Origin: Rhodothermia bacterium
Lineage (GTDB): Bacteria; Bacteroidota; Rhodothermia; Rhodothermales; JABDKH01
Assembly (NCBI GenBank): GCA_018679295.1
Contig: JAHHLP010000594.1
Coordinates: forward strand, 1 to 6,360
Length of the DNA: 6,360 nt
Reading direction: 5' to 3'
The translations under genes and the position numbers were made by a program. Below the pieces are notes generated by a model. That model searched no databases and had not been told where the DNA came from. It was given only the letters and a program-made list of their open reading frames with translations. Shown one piece after another: positions 1 through 6,360 of the stretch. Position 1 is the stretch's first letter; each line of letters opens with the position of its first letter.

Positions 1-1563
1 CTTCTGCGCTGGTACTTTCTCCTCCCGATCATCCTGGTGGTAGTCGGGCTTGTAATTCCGCTTTCCTACCTTATCGTGCGGGCGCTCGACGCGGATCCGA
101 GCCGACTGCAAACGCTGATCCTGAGTACGCGCAACGCCCACCTGCTGTGGAATACGGTCGTCCTGGCTCTGGGTGTTCTCGCAGTGGGCACCATCATCGC
201 CTTTCCGCTCGCGTGGCTCACAGCGAGGACCGATCTCCGGCCGGCGAAGCTCTACACTGTTATCGGCGTTCTTCCGCTGGCGGTTCCCGGGTATGTACTC
301 GCGTACGTCATACTCAGCATCACGGGTTCATACGGAACCCTCGCGCGGTACCTGGGCGTGGACGTGCCGACTCTTTCGGGGTACTGGGGAGCACTGCTGG
401 CGCTCTCGCTCTACACGTCGCCGTACCTTTTCCTCAATCTCCGAGCCGCCATGATGCGCCTCGATCCGACGCTTGAGGAGGCGGGTCAATCGCTTGGCTA
501 CGGCCAGATGCAGGTGTTTCTGCGGGTGACTTTGCCGCAGCTGCGCCCCGCCTACCTGGCCGGGGCGCTACTCGTCGTGCTCCACGTGATGGGAGATTTC
601 GGCGTCGTCTCGTTGATGCGCTTCGAGACGTTCAGCCTGGCGATCTACGTGCAGTTCGCGGGAGCTTTTGAGCGAACCTACGCTGCTCTTCTCGCGCTGA
701 TGCTGCTGTCATTGACGGCGATCCTTCTGGTCGTCGAGGCCCGGCTCCTGCGCGATCTAAGGTTGGACCGTTCGAGTGCGATCTCGCACGCGAGAGGGCT
801 CACCCCTCTGGGTCGGTGGCGGCCACTTGCCGTCGCGTACTGCGCTGCTCTCGGCACGTTGTCGCTGGGGATTCCCGTAGCGTCGATCATCGGCTGGGTG
901 GCGGTGGATTCCGGCTTCGAGTGGAGCATTTTGGCTTCTCCGTTGTGGAACGCGGTCATCGCTTCGGCACCGGCCGCTCTGGCCGCGACGCTGCTGGCGG
1001 TCCCGCTGTCATACCTGAGCGTTCGTTTTCCGTCGGCAGTTACGCGGTCGATCGAACGTGCCTCTTATCTGGGCTATGCTCTGCCGCCCCTCGCGTTGGC
1101 ACTCGCCTACATCTTCTTTTCCTTGTCGGCGGCGCCCGGGCTTTATCAGACACTCTGGCTGTTGATCTTTGCCTACACGCTGCACTTTGTTGCAGAGGCC
1201 ATCGGCCCGGTCCGATCAGCCCTTTACCAGGCGCCTCCACACGTCGAGGAGGCTGCACGGTCGTTGGGAAGAACACCGCTTCGAGCCTTCGCGTCGGCGA
1301 CCTTACCACTCATCCGAACCGGGATCGTTGTCTCGATGGCATTCGTATTCCTCTCTGCTCTCAAGGAGTTGCCTCTGACGGTCCTGCTGGCGCCTCCCGG
1401 ATTCGAGACGCTTTCACTCAACGTCTGGAGTTACACGAACGAAGCGATGTACGCTCCGGCAGCGCCGTATGCACTGTCGATCATCGTCCTTTCTGCACTG
1501 TTTGTCGGACTCCTCATTCGCCACGAGCGGTCAGGCAGAATTCGGCCCGTCCTGCACAAATGA
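1..1563 (+). CDS. fbpB: Two-domain ABC transporter permease, FbpB-type (probable Fe3+ import), 5' partial
   Basis: This is the inner-membrane channel subunit of a binding-protein-dependent ABC importer. The frame is open from base 1, and the codons before the first GTG (37-39) encode a hydrophobic start of a membrane helix (RWYFLLPIILV). The real start therefore lies just left of the window, and GTG37 is only the first start-type codon visible. About 520 codons are present, which is close to full length for FbpB or ThiP fused permeases. There are two homologous halves, each a set of strongly hydrophobic helices. Each half carries an EAA loop for ATPase docking: EEAGQSLGYGQMQVFLRVTL around residues 159-178, and EEAARSLGRTPLRAFASATL around 416-435, counted from base 1. 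The ATPase gene follows 63 bp downstream. Iron is inferred from the fused permease together with a long ATPase; thiamine (ThiP) is less likely because ThiQ ATPases are much shorter. Family is secure, substrate is not. Confidence 0.9.
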   Translation, partial: LLRWYFLLPIILVVVGLVIPLSYLIVRALDADPSRLQTLILSTRNAHLLWNTVVLALGVLAVGTIIAFPLAWLTARTDLRPAKLYTVIGVLPLAVPGYVLAYVILSITGSYGTLARYLGVDVPTLSGYWGALLALSLYTSPYLFLNLRAAMMRLDPTLEEAGQSLGYGQMQVFLRVTLPQLRPAYLAGALLVVLHVMGDFGVVSLMRFETFSLAIYVQFAGAFERTYAALLALMLLSLTAILLVVEARLLRDLRLDRSSAISHARGLTPLGRWRPLAVAYCAALGTLSLGIPVASIIGWVAVDSGFEWSILASPLWNAVIASAPAALAATLLAVPLSYLSVRFPSAVTRSIERASYLGYALPPLALALAYIFFSLSAAPGLYQTLWLLIFAYTLHFVAEAIGPVRSALYQAPPHVEEAARSLGRTPLRAFASATLPLIRTGIVVSMAFVFLSALKELPLTVLLAPPGFETLSLNVWSYTNEAMYAPAAPYALSIIVLSALFVGLLIRHERSGRIRPVLHK

Positions 1564-1626
1564 CGCCCAAACCTTTCAACGTAACGGCCGTTCACACGGT
1601 CGATTGCCGGTAGAGCCGATTCACCG

Positions 1627-2670
1627 ATGCCCCCGATACTCGAAGTCCGATCGCTTGTAAAGCGCTTTTCGCCGCACGGCCCGGCGGTGGTTGACGACCT
1701 CACGTTCGCCGTCGATGAGGGTGAGATCCTGGCCCTGCTTGGTCCAAGCGGCTGCGGAAAGACGACAATTCTCAGGCTTATCGCAGGACTAACGCGTCCG
1801 GACGCCGGAGAGATTTTTCTGAAGGGCAAGGTCATTGCCGGACCAGGCACTCACGTTCCTCCCGAACGGCGCGGCGTCGGCCTGGTTTTCCAGGACTACG
1901 CGCTCTTCCCACACCTCACCGTGGAAGAGAACATCGCCTTCGGCCTGCAGTCCGTCCCTTCAACGGAACGGACGGAGATTCATCGTAGGGTAACCCACCT
2001 TTTGGGGCTTACGGGCTATGAGAAACGCCGGCCCCACCAGCTGTCGGGTGGACAGCAGCAGCGCGTGGCCCTTGCGAGGACTCTCGCCACCTCGCCCGAT
2101 GTCATCCTGCTGGACGAACCGTTCTCGAATCTCGACGCCTTGCTTCGCCAGACTACGCGCCAGGAGATACGGGACGTACTCAAGAAGACGGGGATGACCG
2201 CGATCCTGGTCACCCACGACCAGGAGGAGGCTCTATCTATTGCGGATCGCGTCGCCGTGATTTGGAACGGGCAGATTGAACAGGTCGGAACGCCCGAGCA
2301 GGTCTACTTCGAACCGAGAACCCTCTTTGTCTCGCAGTTTCTCGGAAGAACGAATCTGATGCTTTCGTTTGCGCGAGGCACGGTTGCAGACACCCCCATC
2401 GGTGAAGTCGTCCTGAACCGGCCGGCTCAAGGCAACGTGCTCCTATCCCTTCGGCCCGAGCACCTTGCCCTCGAACACGATCGTGTCGGGACGACGGACG
2501 CAGTCGTGCTTGAAAGAGAGTTCAAGGGTCACGACATAACGTTCAAGGTGCAGGTGACCGGCAGTGAATACCTGGTCCACATGCCCAGTCCGGCCGATTA
2601 CAAACCTGGCGATCACGTCACCATACGCGCAACCGAGCCGGCCGTCGTGTTGGAGAAGCGTACTCGCTAG
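1627..2670 (+). CDS. fbpC: ABC transporter ATP-binding protein, FbpC/PotA-type
   Basis: This is the cytoplasmic ATPase that powers the adjacent permease, 347 aa. All motifs are intact: Walker A GPSGCGKTT (residues 39-47), Q-loop VFQDYALFPH (87-96, Q89), signature LSGGQQQR (139-146), Walker B VILLDEP (159-165, catalytic E164), D-loop SNLD (167-170) and switch H197. Residues 240-347 form a beta-rich C-terminal region with an LRPEHL motif (275-280), typical of the TOBE domain of the FbpC/PotA/MalK group. The start is the ATG just before the usual PILEVRSLVKRF opening. The frame upstream has a stop at 1582-1584 and no other start codon. No clear Shine-Dalgarno sequence precedes it. Iron specificity is inferred from the fused permease; a polyamine, phosphonate or other small-anion transporter cannot be excluded from the ATPase alone. 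Confidence 0.92.
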   Translation: MPPILEVRSLVKRFSPHGPAVVDDLTFAVDEGEILALLGPSGCGKTTILRLIAGLTRPDAGEIFLKGKVIAGPGTHVPPERRGVGLVFQDYALFPHLTVEENIAFGLQSVPSTERTEIHRRVTHLLGLTGYEKRRPHQLSGGQQQRVALARTLATSPDVILLDEPFSNLDALLRQTTRQEIRDVLKKTGMTAILVTHDQEEALSIADRVAVIWNGQIEQVGTPEQVYFEPRTLFVSQFLGRTNLMLSFARGTVADTPIGEVVLNRPAQGNVLLSLRPEHLALEHDRVGTTDAVVLEREFKGHDITFKVQVTGSEYLVHMPSPADYKPGDHVTIRATEPAVVLEKRTR

Positions 2671-2699
2671 CCGGTCGCTCGGTCTTGATCCCGTCTTAA

Positions 2700-2831
2700 T
2701 CGTACTACCGAAACCTGTTTAAACAATTATTCGCTCACAAGGACTGGGGCGACAAAGACTATCGTCAGGTCGCTATCCAGAAGTGGGTGAATGGTCGTAT
2801 CACGGAGGAGCGATTCTACTCCGCCAACTGA
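2700..2831 (+). pseudogene. C-terminal remnant of a SnoaL/NTF2-like protein (no start codon)
   Basis: From the codon after an in-frame stop (2697-2699) to a TGA at 2829-2831 there are 43 sense codons, and they read like a real protein end. The sequence opens SYYRNLFKQLFAHKDWGDKD, then continues YRQVAIQKWVNGRITEERFY and ends SAN. The pattern W-x-N-G-[KR]-I-x-E-E-[RK]-F-Y is the kind of final beta-hairpin seen in SnoaL-like/NTF2-fold proteins, which are normally about 110-150 aa. No ATG, GTG or TTG occurs in frame, and only 29 bp separate this stretch from the ATPase stop. The first two thirds of such a gene would be missing, so I read it as a truncated relic. A terminator follows 23 bp after its stop. 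The family call is from motif memory only; the coding appearance is clearer than the family. Confidence 0.5.
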
Positions 2832-3595
2832 TCGGCTTTTGAAGATCCCGACACAGGGGCCGCGTCGATTTCGGCGCGGCCTCTTTTTGTACGCATTACG
2901 TCGAGCGATCGGATTGTGATGTGCCTGCTATCAGGATCGATTCGACAGTACTTCCCCGGTACGAGACGTTCGACTTCATCGATCACCGCATTGGCCAGCG
3001 GGAGTCGATCCCGGGCAATATCAGCCACCAGCGACCAGCCGCGTGCCGGCGATCGGTAGTGCGTTTCCCGGTGGCCTCTCTTTTCCAATTCGGCTGCGTA
3101 ACGATCCATCTTTTCGCGTGAGAATTGCGAAACGATCGACTGCACGAACTCAGCGTGATACTGCGGCGGTTTCTCCGCCAGCTCGTCAACTTTCAGCGGT
3201 AATTCAATTGTTTGGTACCGCTTCTCCAGACTCCGACATCCGTACTCAACAGCGGATAGGTGCTGAAGTGCGATGATCTCGCCTTCGTTTCGAAGGGTGT
3301 CGTTCCAATCATCGGCGATGTCGCGCAATCGAACAATGTCGCGTGCGCTCAGCGTTTCATGATCTCGAAGCATGCCCAGTGTCACTTTGGGCCATGTCGA
3401 TCCTTCGTGCTCGGGCTCTAGATTGGGGATGAGCTTTTCGACACCCCGCTTCAGCTCCAGAATCGCACTGCTGAACCCGTCGAAGACGAGCGTGAGAACA
3501 CCGCATCTGGCTACAAAAAACGCCATCGGACGAAAGAAGACCTGAGGCGTGGAAGCCGCGATCTTTCTCAATTCGTCAAGGTGGTGTTCGTTCAT
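2816..3595 (-). CDS. Hypothetical protein of unknown family, 259 aa
   Basis: I do not recognise this protein. It is soluble-looking, with no signal peptide; the stretch at residues 19-42 (VFFRPMAFFVARCGVLTLVF) is hydrophobic but interrupted by Arg and is more like a buried strand-helix unit than a membrane segment. Residues 66-77 (STWPKVTLGMLR) look like a conserved block, followed by the predicted helix SARDIVRLRDIADDWN (83-98). Residues 105-175 are helical and charged. Residues 236-259 are a polar, probably disordered tail. The ATG overlaps the stop of the 61-codon ORF (ATGA, 3592-3595) and has no Shine-Dalgarno sequence of its own, so translation is probably coupled. It is the last gene behind ppk1. 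Its final codons overlap the + strand remnant by 16 bp and contain the + strand terminator hairpin. That this is a gene is likely; its function is unknown. Confidence 0.72.
   Translation of the reverse strand: MNEHHLDELRKIAASTPQVFFRPMAFFVARCGVLTLVFDGFSSAILELKRGVEKLIPNLEPEHEGSTWPKVTLGMLRDHETLSARDIVRLRDIADDWNDTLRNEGEIIALQHLSAVEYGCRSLEKRYQTIELPLKVDELAEKPPQYHAEFVQSIVSQFSREKMDRYAAELEKRGHRETHYRSPARGWSLVADIARDRLPLANAVIDEVERLVPGKYCRIDPDSRHITIRSLDVMRTKRGRAEIDAAPVSGSSKADQLAE
2855..2890 (+). terminator. Rho-independent terminator
   Basis: The left arm AGGGGCCGCGTCG (2855-2867) pairs with the right arm CGGCGCGGCCTCT (2872-2884) around the 4-nt loop ATTT. That gives 13 base pairs, two of which are G-U wobbles. 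A TTTTTGT tract follows directly (2884-2890). The polarity fits transcription on the + strand, so it would end the ABC-transporter/remnant transcript. The opposite side has no T-rich tract, so it is not an efficient terminator for the convergent - strand operon. The hairpin lies within the 3' coding end of the 259-aa gene on the other strand. Confidence 0.88.
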
Positions 3596-3777
3596 TGCTG
3601 CGGGACAGCGGTGGGGCTTGGTGGCGTGACCAGATCAGCGCGGTTAACCTCAGCTACGTCAACCACGGATTTGGCAATCGGTATCGCAAAGTAATAGACG
3701 CGCTTGAGATATTCGATCATTTCCGACTCAATTCTGAATAATGCGACCCGATCGGCTTCTTCAGCACCGAGCCGCAT
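3592..3777 (-). CDS. Small hypothetical protein, 61 aa, possibly the remainder of a longer gene
   Basis: This short ORF sits between ppk1 and the 259-aa gene and shares the ATGA overlap with the latter, which argues that it is translated. A purine-rich GAGAGG lies 9 nt upstream of its ATG. Residues 1-40 form a charged amphipathic helix rich in Glu and Arg, passing into an aromatic-basic segment (EYLKRVYYFAIPIAKSVV, about residues 22-39). Residues 50-61 are a Pro-rich tail (TPPSPTAVPQQ). The reading frame stays open and protein-like for 32 codons upstream of the ATG, back to the ppk1 stop, without any ATG, GTG or TTG. The protein may thus be the C-terminal part of a once longer product. I cannot name a family; the isolated aromatic helix could bind membrane or a partner, but that is a guess. 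Confidence 0.55.
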   Translation of the reverse strand: MRLGAEEADRVALFRIESEMIEYLKRVYYFAIPIAKSVVDVAEVNRADLVTPPSPTAVPQQ

Positions 3778-3786
3778 TGTAAGATG

Positions 3787-3792
3787 CCTCTC
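3787..3792 (-). promoter_or_regulatory. Probable Shine-Dalgarno for the 61-codon ORF
   Basis: On the - strand, GAGAGG lies 9 nt before the ATG at 3777. A stronger GAGGAGG core (3795-3801) lies 17 nt before the same ATG, too far to be optimal and with no start codon at a better distance. These are the only good ribosome-binding candidates in the window, and they support ATG3777 as a used start. Confidence 0.5.
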
Positions 3793-3801
3793 GGCCTCCT
3801 C

Positions 3802-3831
3802 AATACGGTCGCTGATAATACGGTCGCTGAT
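3802..3831. repeat. 15-bp exact tandem duplication
   Basis: The unit aatacggtcgctgat occurs twice head to tail, at 3802-3816 and 3817-3831, without mismatch. On the - strand, in the frame shared by ppk1 and the 61-codon ORF, it encodes the doubled pentapeptide ISDRI-ISDRI. A unit length divisible by three fits a slippage event in a coding stretch, but one in three random duplications would do the same. Confidence 0.93.
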
Positions 3832-3873
3832 CTCCGCTCTGTCCTCGACTACTGCCGGCGCAGGAAAACGAGC

Positions 3874-6144
3874 CTAACTCGATCCCGGAACGAGAGCATC
3901 GTCATTTTGCCATGCTATTCGCTGCTTCAGGAAGTGGTCCTGGACAGAAACAACCTCGTCGTCCTCGCCGGCACTCGCCCGGACGTACGAGCCGTCGGAC
4001 TGCAGCAGCCTCGCCTTGACGTTATCAGCGAAATACACGTCCAGGATCTCGTTCCGAATTCGGTGGATGTGGTCGGCCTCTTCGATAGGGAACAGCACCT
4101 CTACGCGGCGATCGATGTTGCGCGGCATCATGTCGGCACTCCCCAAATACACATCCGGGTCTCCTCCATTGGCAAAGTAGTAGATGCGGCTATGCTCGAG
4201 GAATCGCCCGACGATACTCCGAACCGTGATATTCTCGCTGATACCCTCGATGCCCGGACGAAGGCAACAGATACCGCGGATGATCAGCTCGATCTTCACC
4301 CCTTCCATGGACGCACGGTAGAAAAGGCGAATCAGCGACTTGTCTACCAGCGCATTTGACTTGATGATAATGTGGCCGCCGCGCCCGGCGCGAGCGTGCT
4401 CGATCTCTCGTTCGATGCGGCCCTCGAGGTTCGCCCTCAACTTGATGGGGGCCACAATCAGCTTGCGATAGTCCTTCTTTGCCGAGTAGCCGGTCAGGTA
4501 GTTGAAGATGTCTGTGACATCTGCACCTATGTCTTCGTCGCACGTAAAGAATCCAAGATCCTCGTAGATGTGCGAAGTAACCACGTTGTAGTTGCCGGTG
4601 GATAGGTGGACATACCGCCGCATCTTGTCATCCTCCTTCCGCACCACCATCGCCAGCTTGGAATGAGTCTTGAGGCCGAGCAGTCCATAAACCACATGAA
4701 CTCCCTCACGCTCAAGAGTCTTGGCCCACTCGATGTTGCTCTCTTCGTCAAATCGCGCCTTCAGCTCCACGAGTGCAGTAACCTGCTTTCCATTCTCACG
4801 CGCCTTCAACAAGGCACGGACAACCGGTGCATTCTTACCTACCCGGTAGAGAGTCTGCTTGATGGCAAGCACGTTGGGGTCGTTCGCAGCAGCAAATAAG
4901 AAGTCGACCACCGGCGCGAAGGAGTCGTACGGGTGATGAATCAGCGTGCTCTTCCTTGCGATCCTGTCAAAGATTGACGACTTGGAGTCTTCCAGGCGGA
5001 GGTGGGGTAGCGTGAACGGGATGAACGGGTGCTCCTTCAGATCCGGCCGCTCGACACTCTCGTAGAGGGACATCAAGCCGCTCGTACCGAGTGGACCGTC
5101 GAGTTCATAGACGTCCTTGTTGTCAACCCGCAGGTTTTTGACGAGGATTTGCCGGATGTCTTCGGGCATTCCCGGGTTGAAGGTGACACGGTCGACGGAT
5201 CCGAATCGCCTCTGCCGAACACTTTGCTCCATGGTTTCCAGGAGATCATCGGCCTCAAGCTCCTGGATGATCATGTCGGCGTTACGCGTAACCCGAAAGG
5301 GATAGGACGCCACGATTTCCATTCCTGGGAAGAGACGCTGCAAATTGGCTGCGACTACCTGCTCCACCCAAACGAAGTAGTGCTTTCGTGGCGCAGTCCC
5401 GTCCTTCCTGACGCTACCTGACGAACGCTTGAGCGGCACAAACCGAGGGATCGATGCCGGCACCTTGACCCGTGCAAATCGCTCTTCACCCGCCTGGTCA
5501 CGGATGACCACGGCAAGGTTCAGACTCAGGTTCGAGATATGTGGAAAGGGGTGCCCCGGGTCGAAAGCCATCGGGGTTAGGACGGGGAAGATGACCGCGT
5601 CGAAGTAGTCGCTCATCTGAGAGCGCTGTTTCTCGCTCAACTCCTCGTAGTTGAGCAGGTGGATTCCCTCGTCAGCGAGGAGGGGCATCAGTTCCTCGAG
5701 CAGGCACCGTTTCGAGGCCTTCATGATCTCGTGAGAAAACTGGCGGATTTCCGCGAGCTGCTCGGCAGGTGTGCGACCATCCGGTGAGCGCTCTACCACG
5801 CCCTCTGCCAGCTGGAGCTTCAGGCCCCCGACACGAACCATGAAGAACTCATCGAGGTTCGATCCGACGATCGACAGGAACTTGAGGCGGTCGAGGACCG
5901 GCAAGTCGGGGTCGAAAGCCTCGTCGAGCACCCGCTCCTGAAATCGCAGGAGGCTGATCTCGCGGTTCAGGTATAGCGCCGGATCGTTGAGGTCCCCCGA
6001 AGTACTGTCACCCCCGTCTTCCGATGAAGGCTGATCCACCAACTGCCTCCATGCAGGGCCGCCGCCGTCACCCGAAAACGCCGGAGTTGAACCCGGCTCC
6101 GCCTGCCCGTTTCCCGCGGTAACATCTCTTTCGTCAGCGCTCAT
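3874..6144 (-). CDS. ppk1: Polyphosphate kinase 1
   Basis: The enzyme reversibly moves the terminal phosphate of ATP onto inorganic polyphosphate; in E. coli it is membrane-associated. The 756 residues cover the N-terminal, head and two phospholipase-D-like C-terminal domains. Conserved blocks are LNREISLLRF (59-68), GSNLDEFFMVRV (94-105, ATP-contacting N96), TLYRV (431-435, R434), ARFDEESNIEW (463-473, R464), KTHSKLAMV (492-500), YVHLSTGNYN (511-520, H513), IRGICCLRPG (622-631, R623) and GRFLEHSRIYYF (646-657). H494 matches E. coli autophosphorylated His435 and H651 matches His592; spacing from R434 to H651 equals that in E. coli. About 57 residues before LNRE are an acidic, Gly/Ser-rich extension. 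The ATG lacks a Shine-Dalgarno sequence and the frame remains open upstream, so a longer N-terminus is possible. First visible gene of an apparent three-gene - strand operon. Confidence 0.96.
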   Translation of the reverse strand: MSADERDVTAGNGQAEPGSTPAFSGDGGGPAWRQLVDQPSSEDGGDSTSGDLNDPALYLNREISLLRFQERVLDEAFDPDLPVLDRLKFLSIVGSNLDEFFMVRVGGLKLQLAEGVVERSPDGRTPAEQLAEIRQFSHEIMKASKRCLLEELMPLLADEGIHLLNYEELSEKQRSQMSDYFDAVIFPVLTPMAFDPGHPFPHISNLSLNLAVVIRDQAGEERFARVKVPASIPRFVPLKRSSGSVRKDGTAPRKHYFVWVEQVVAANLQRLFPGMEIVASYPFRVTRNADMIIQELEADDLLETMEQSVRQRRFGSVDRVTFNPGMPEDIRQILVKNLRVDNKDVYELDGPLGTSGLMSLYESVERPDLKEHPFIPFTLPHLRLEDSKSSIFDRIARKSTLIHHPYDSFAPVVDFLFAAANDPNVLAIKQTLYRVGKNAPVVRALLKARENGKQVTALVELKARFDEESNIEWAKTLEREGVHVVYGLLGLKTHSKLAMVVRKEDDKMRRYVHLSTGNYNVVTSHIYEDLGFFTCDEDIGADVTDIFNYLTGYSAKKDYRKLIVAPIKLRANLEGRIEREIEHARAGRGGHIIIKSNALVDKSLIRLFYRASMEGVKIELIIRGICCLRPGIEGISENITVRSIVGRFLEHSRIYYFANGGDPDVYLGSADMMPRNIDRRVEVLFPIEEADHIHRIRNEILDVYFADNVKARLLQSDGSYVRASAGEDDEVVSVQDHFLKQRIAWQNDDALVPGSS

Positions 6145-6360
6145 CTGCGAATTGAGGTCAATGAAATTATCGTTATCCCCACTCCTAGTGTCGGCTTGTG
6201 ACAGGCGGATGTAAGGGCTGTCTTCTTGTCGTGAATCTCGATTACGGGGATCTTCGAGGCGTCGTTCCGCAGTCGGTCTTTCCGGGGAGCGGTTACGATT
6301 CGGTCCGAGCAGTGGACTGCATCGAGAACCCTCCCAGAATGGTCCTGAGAGGGGTATTCG
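6145..6360. other. Upstream region of ppk1, unresolved (N-terminal extension or divergent gene start)
   Basis: This stretch ends at the window edge and no gene in it can be assigned. On the - strand the ppk1 frame is open for all 72 codons, with no ATG, GTG or TTG. It encodes a hydrophilic sequence rich in Arg, Asp, Ser and Asn that resembles the disordered ppk1 extension in character. On the + strand a GTG at 6198 opens a frame of 54 codons running off the edge (starting VTGGCKGCLLVVNLDYGDLR), with no Shine-Dalgarno sequence and no family I recognise. A GATAAT at 6166-6171 on the - strand, 21 nt before the ppk1 ATG, could be a -10 box but has no convincing -35 partner. Confidence 0.4.

Larger units (their letters stand above)
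3778..3873 (-). other. Gap between ppk1 and the 61-codon ORF, open in the same frame
   Basis: These 96 bp separate the ppk1 stop (TAG, 3874-3876) from ATG3777. They contain 32 sense codons in the frame of both neighbours and no stop. The translation is helix-like, rich in Glu/Arg/Ile (VVEDRAEISDRI... EEAERHLT), and runs smoothly into the 61-codon ORF. No terminator or promoter is evident, so ppk1 and the downstream genes are probably co-transcribed. A second short frame, ATG at 3903-3905 to TAG at 3849-3851 (18 codons, beginning MTMLSFRDRVRLVF), overlaps the ppk1 end and could be the original start of the gene if one base has been lost or gained. Confidence 0.6.

Noticed and set aside
1583..1592. 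Perfect palindrome AACGGCCGTT in the gap between permease and ATPase
   Set aside because: Ten-base palindromes are expected several times by chance in 6 kb; there is no T tract and no known operator match.
816..1613. Long + strand open frame of 265 codons inside the permease gene
   Set aside because: It overlaps the permease in another frame; its translation is Arg/Cys/His-rich without domain character, typical of an out-of-frame shadow in GC-rich DNA.
1431..1850. 139-codon - strand open frame across the permease/ATPase junction
   Set aside because: Both sides are explained by clear genes on the other strand, including the Walker A region; it is a shadow.
2717..2724. GTTTAAAC palindrome in an AT-rich patch after the ATPase gene
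   Set aside because: It is short and falls inside the protein-like remnant, where it simply encodes part of NLFKQ.
3784..4359. 191-codon + strand open frame opposite the 3' end of ppk1
   Set aside because: It is antisense to well-conserved PPK1 codons, has no ribosome-binding site and no recognisable motif.
6166..6171. GATAAT as a -10 promoter element for ppk1
   Set aside because: No matching -35 element is visible and the region may be coding, so it is not listed as a promoter.

Overview
The window looks like part of a bacterial chromosome of moderately high GC. Ribosome-binding sites are weak or absent at most starts. A Gram-negative environmental bacterium is plausible, but nothing here fixes the phylum. 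There is no rRNA, tRNA, CRISPR array, transposase or phage gene.

Left part (1-2670, + strand): the 3' part of an import ABC transporter operon. A two-domain permease of the FbpB type runs in from the left edge. It is followed 63 bp later by its ATPase, an FbpC-type protein with all nucleotide-binding motifs and a C-terminal TOBE-like region. Ferric iron is the most likely substrate. The substrate-binding protein is not in the window and may lie upstream.

Middle (2671-2890): right behind the ATPase is a 43-codon protein-like remnant with no start codon. It resembles the C-terminus of a SnoaL/NTF2-like protein. It is followed by a strong rho-independent terminator at 2855-2890. The stop end of the remnant and the terminator hairpin both lie inside the 3' end of the convergent gene on the other strand.

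Right part (2816-6360, - strand): an apparent operon read from right to left. It holds ppk1 (polyphosphate kinase, all catalytic residues present), then after 96 bp a 61-codon ORF, then a 259-aa protein of unknown function joined to it by an ATGA overlap. The 96-bp gap is open in the ppk1 frame, reads like protein and carries an exact 15-bp tandem duplication. The short ORF may therefore be the remainder of a longer, damaged gene, or may use a start I cannot identify. Upstream of the annotated ppk1 start, the ppk1 frame stays open for 72 codons to the window edge, so its true N-terminus is uncertain.

The two halves are unrelated convergent operons: metal uptake on the left and polyphosphate metabolism on the right. 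I found no clear new defence or mobile system. The least explained part is the pair of unknown genes behind ppk1.
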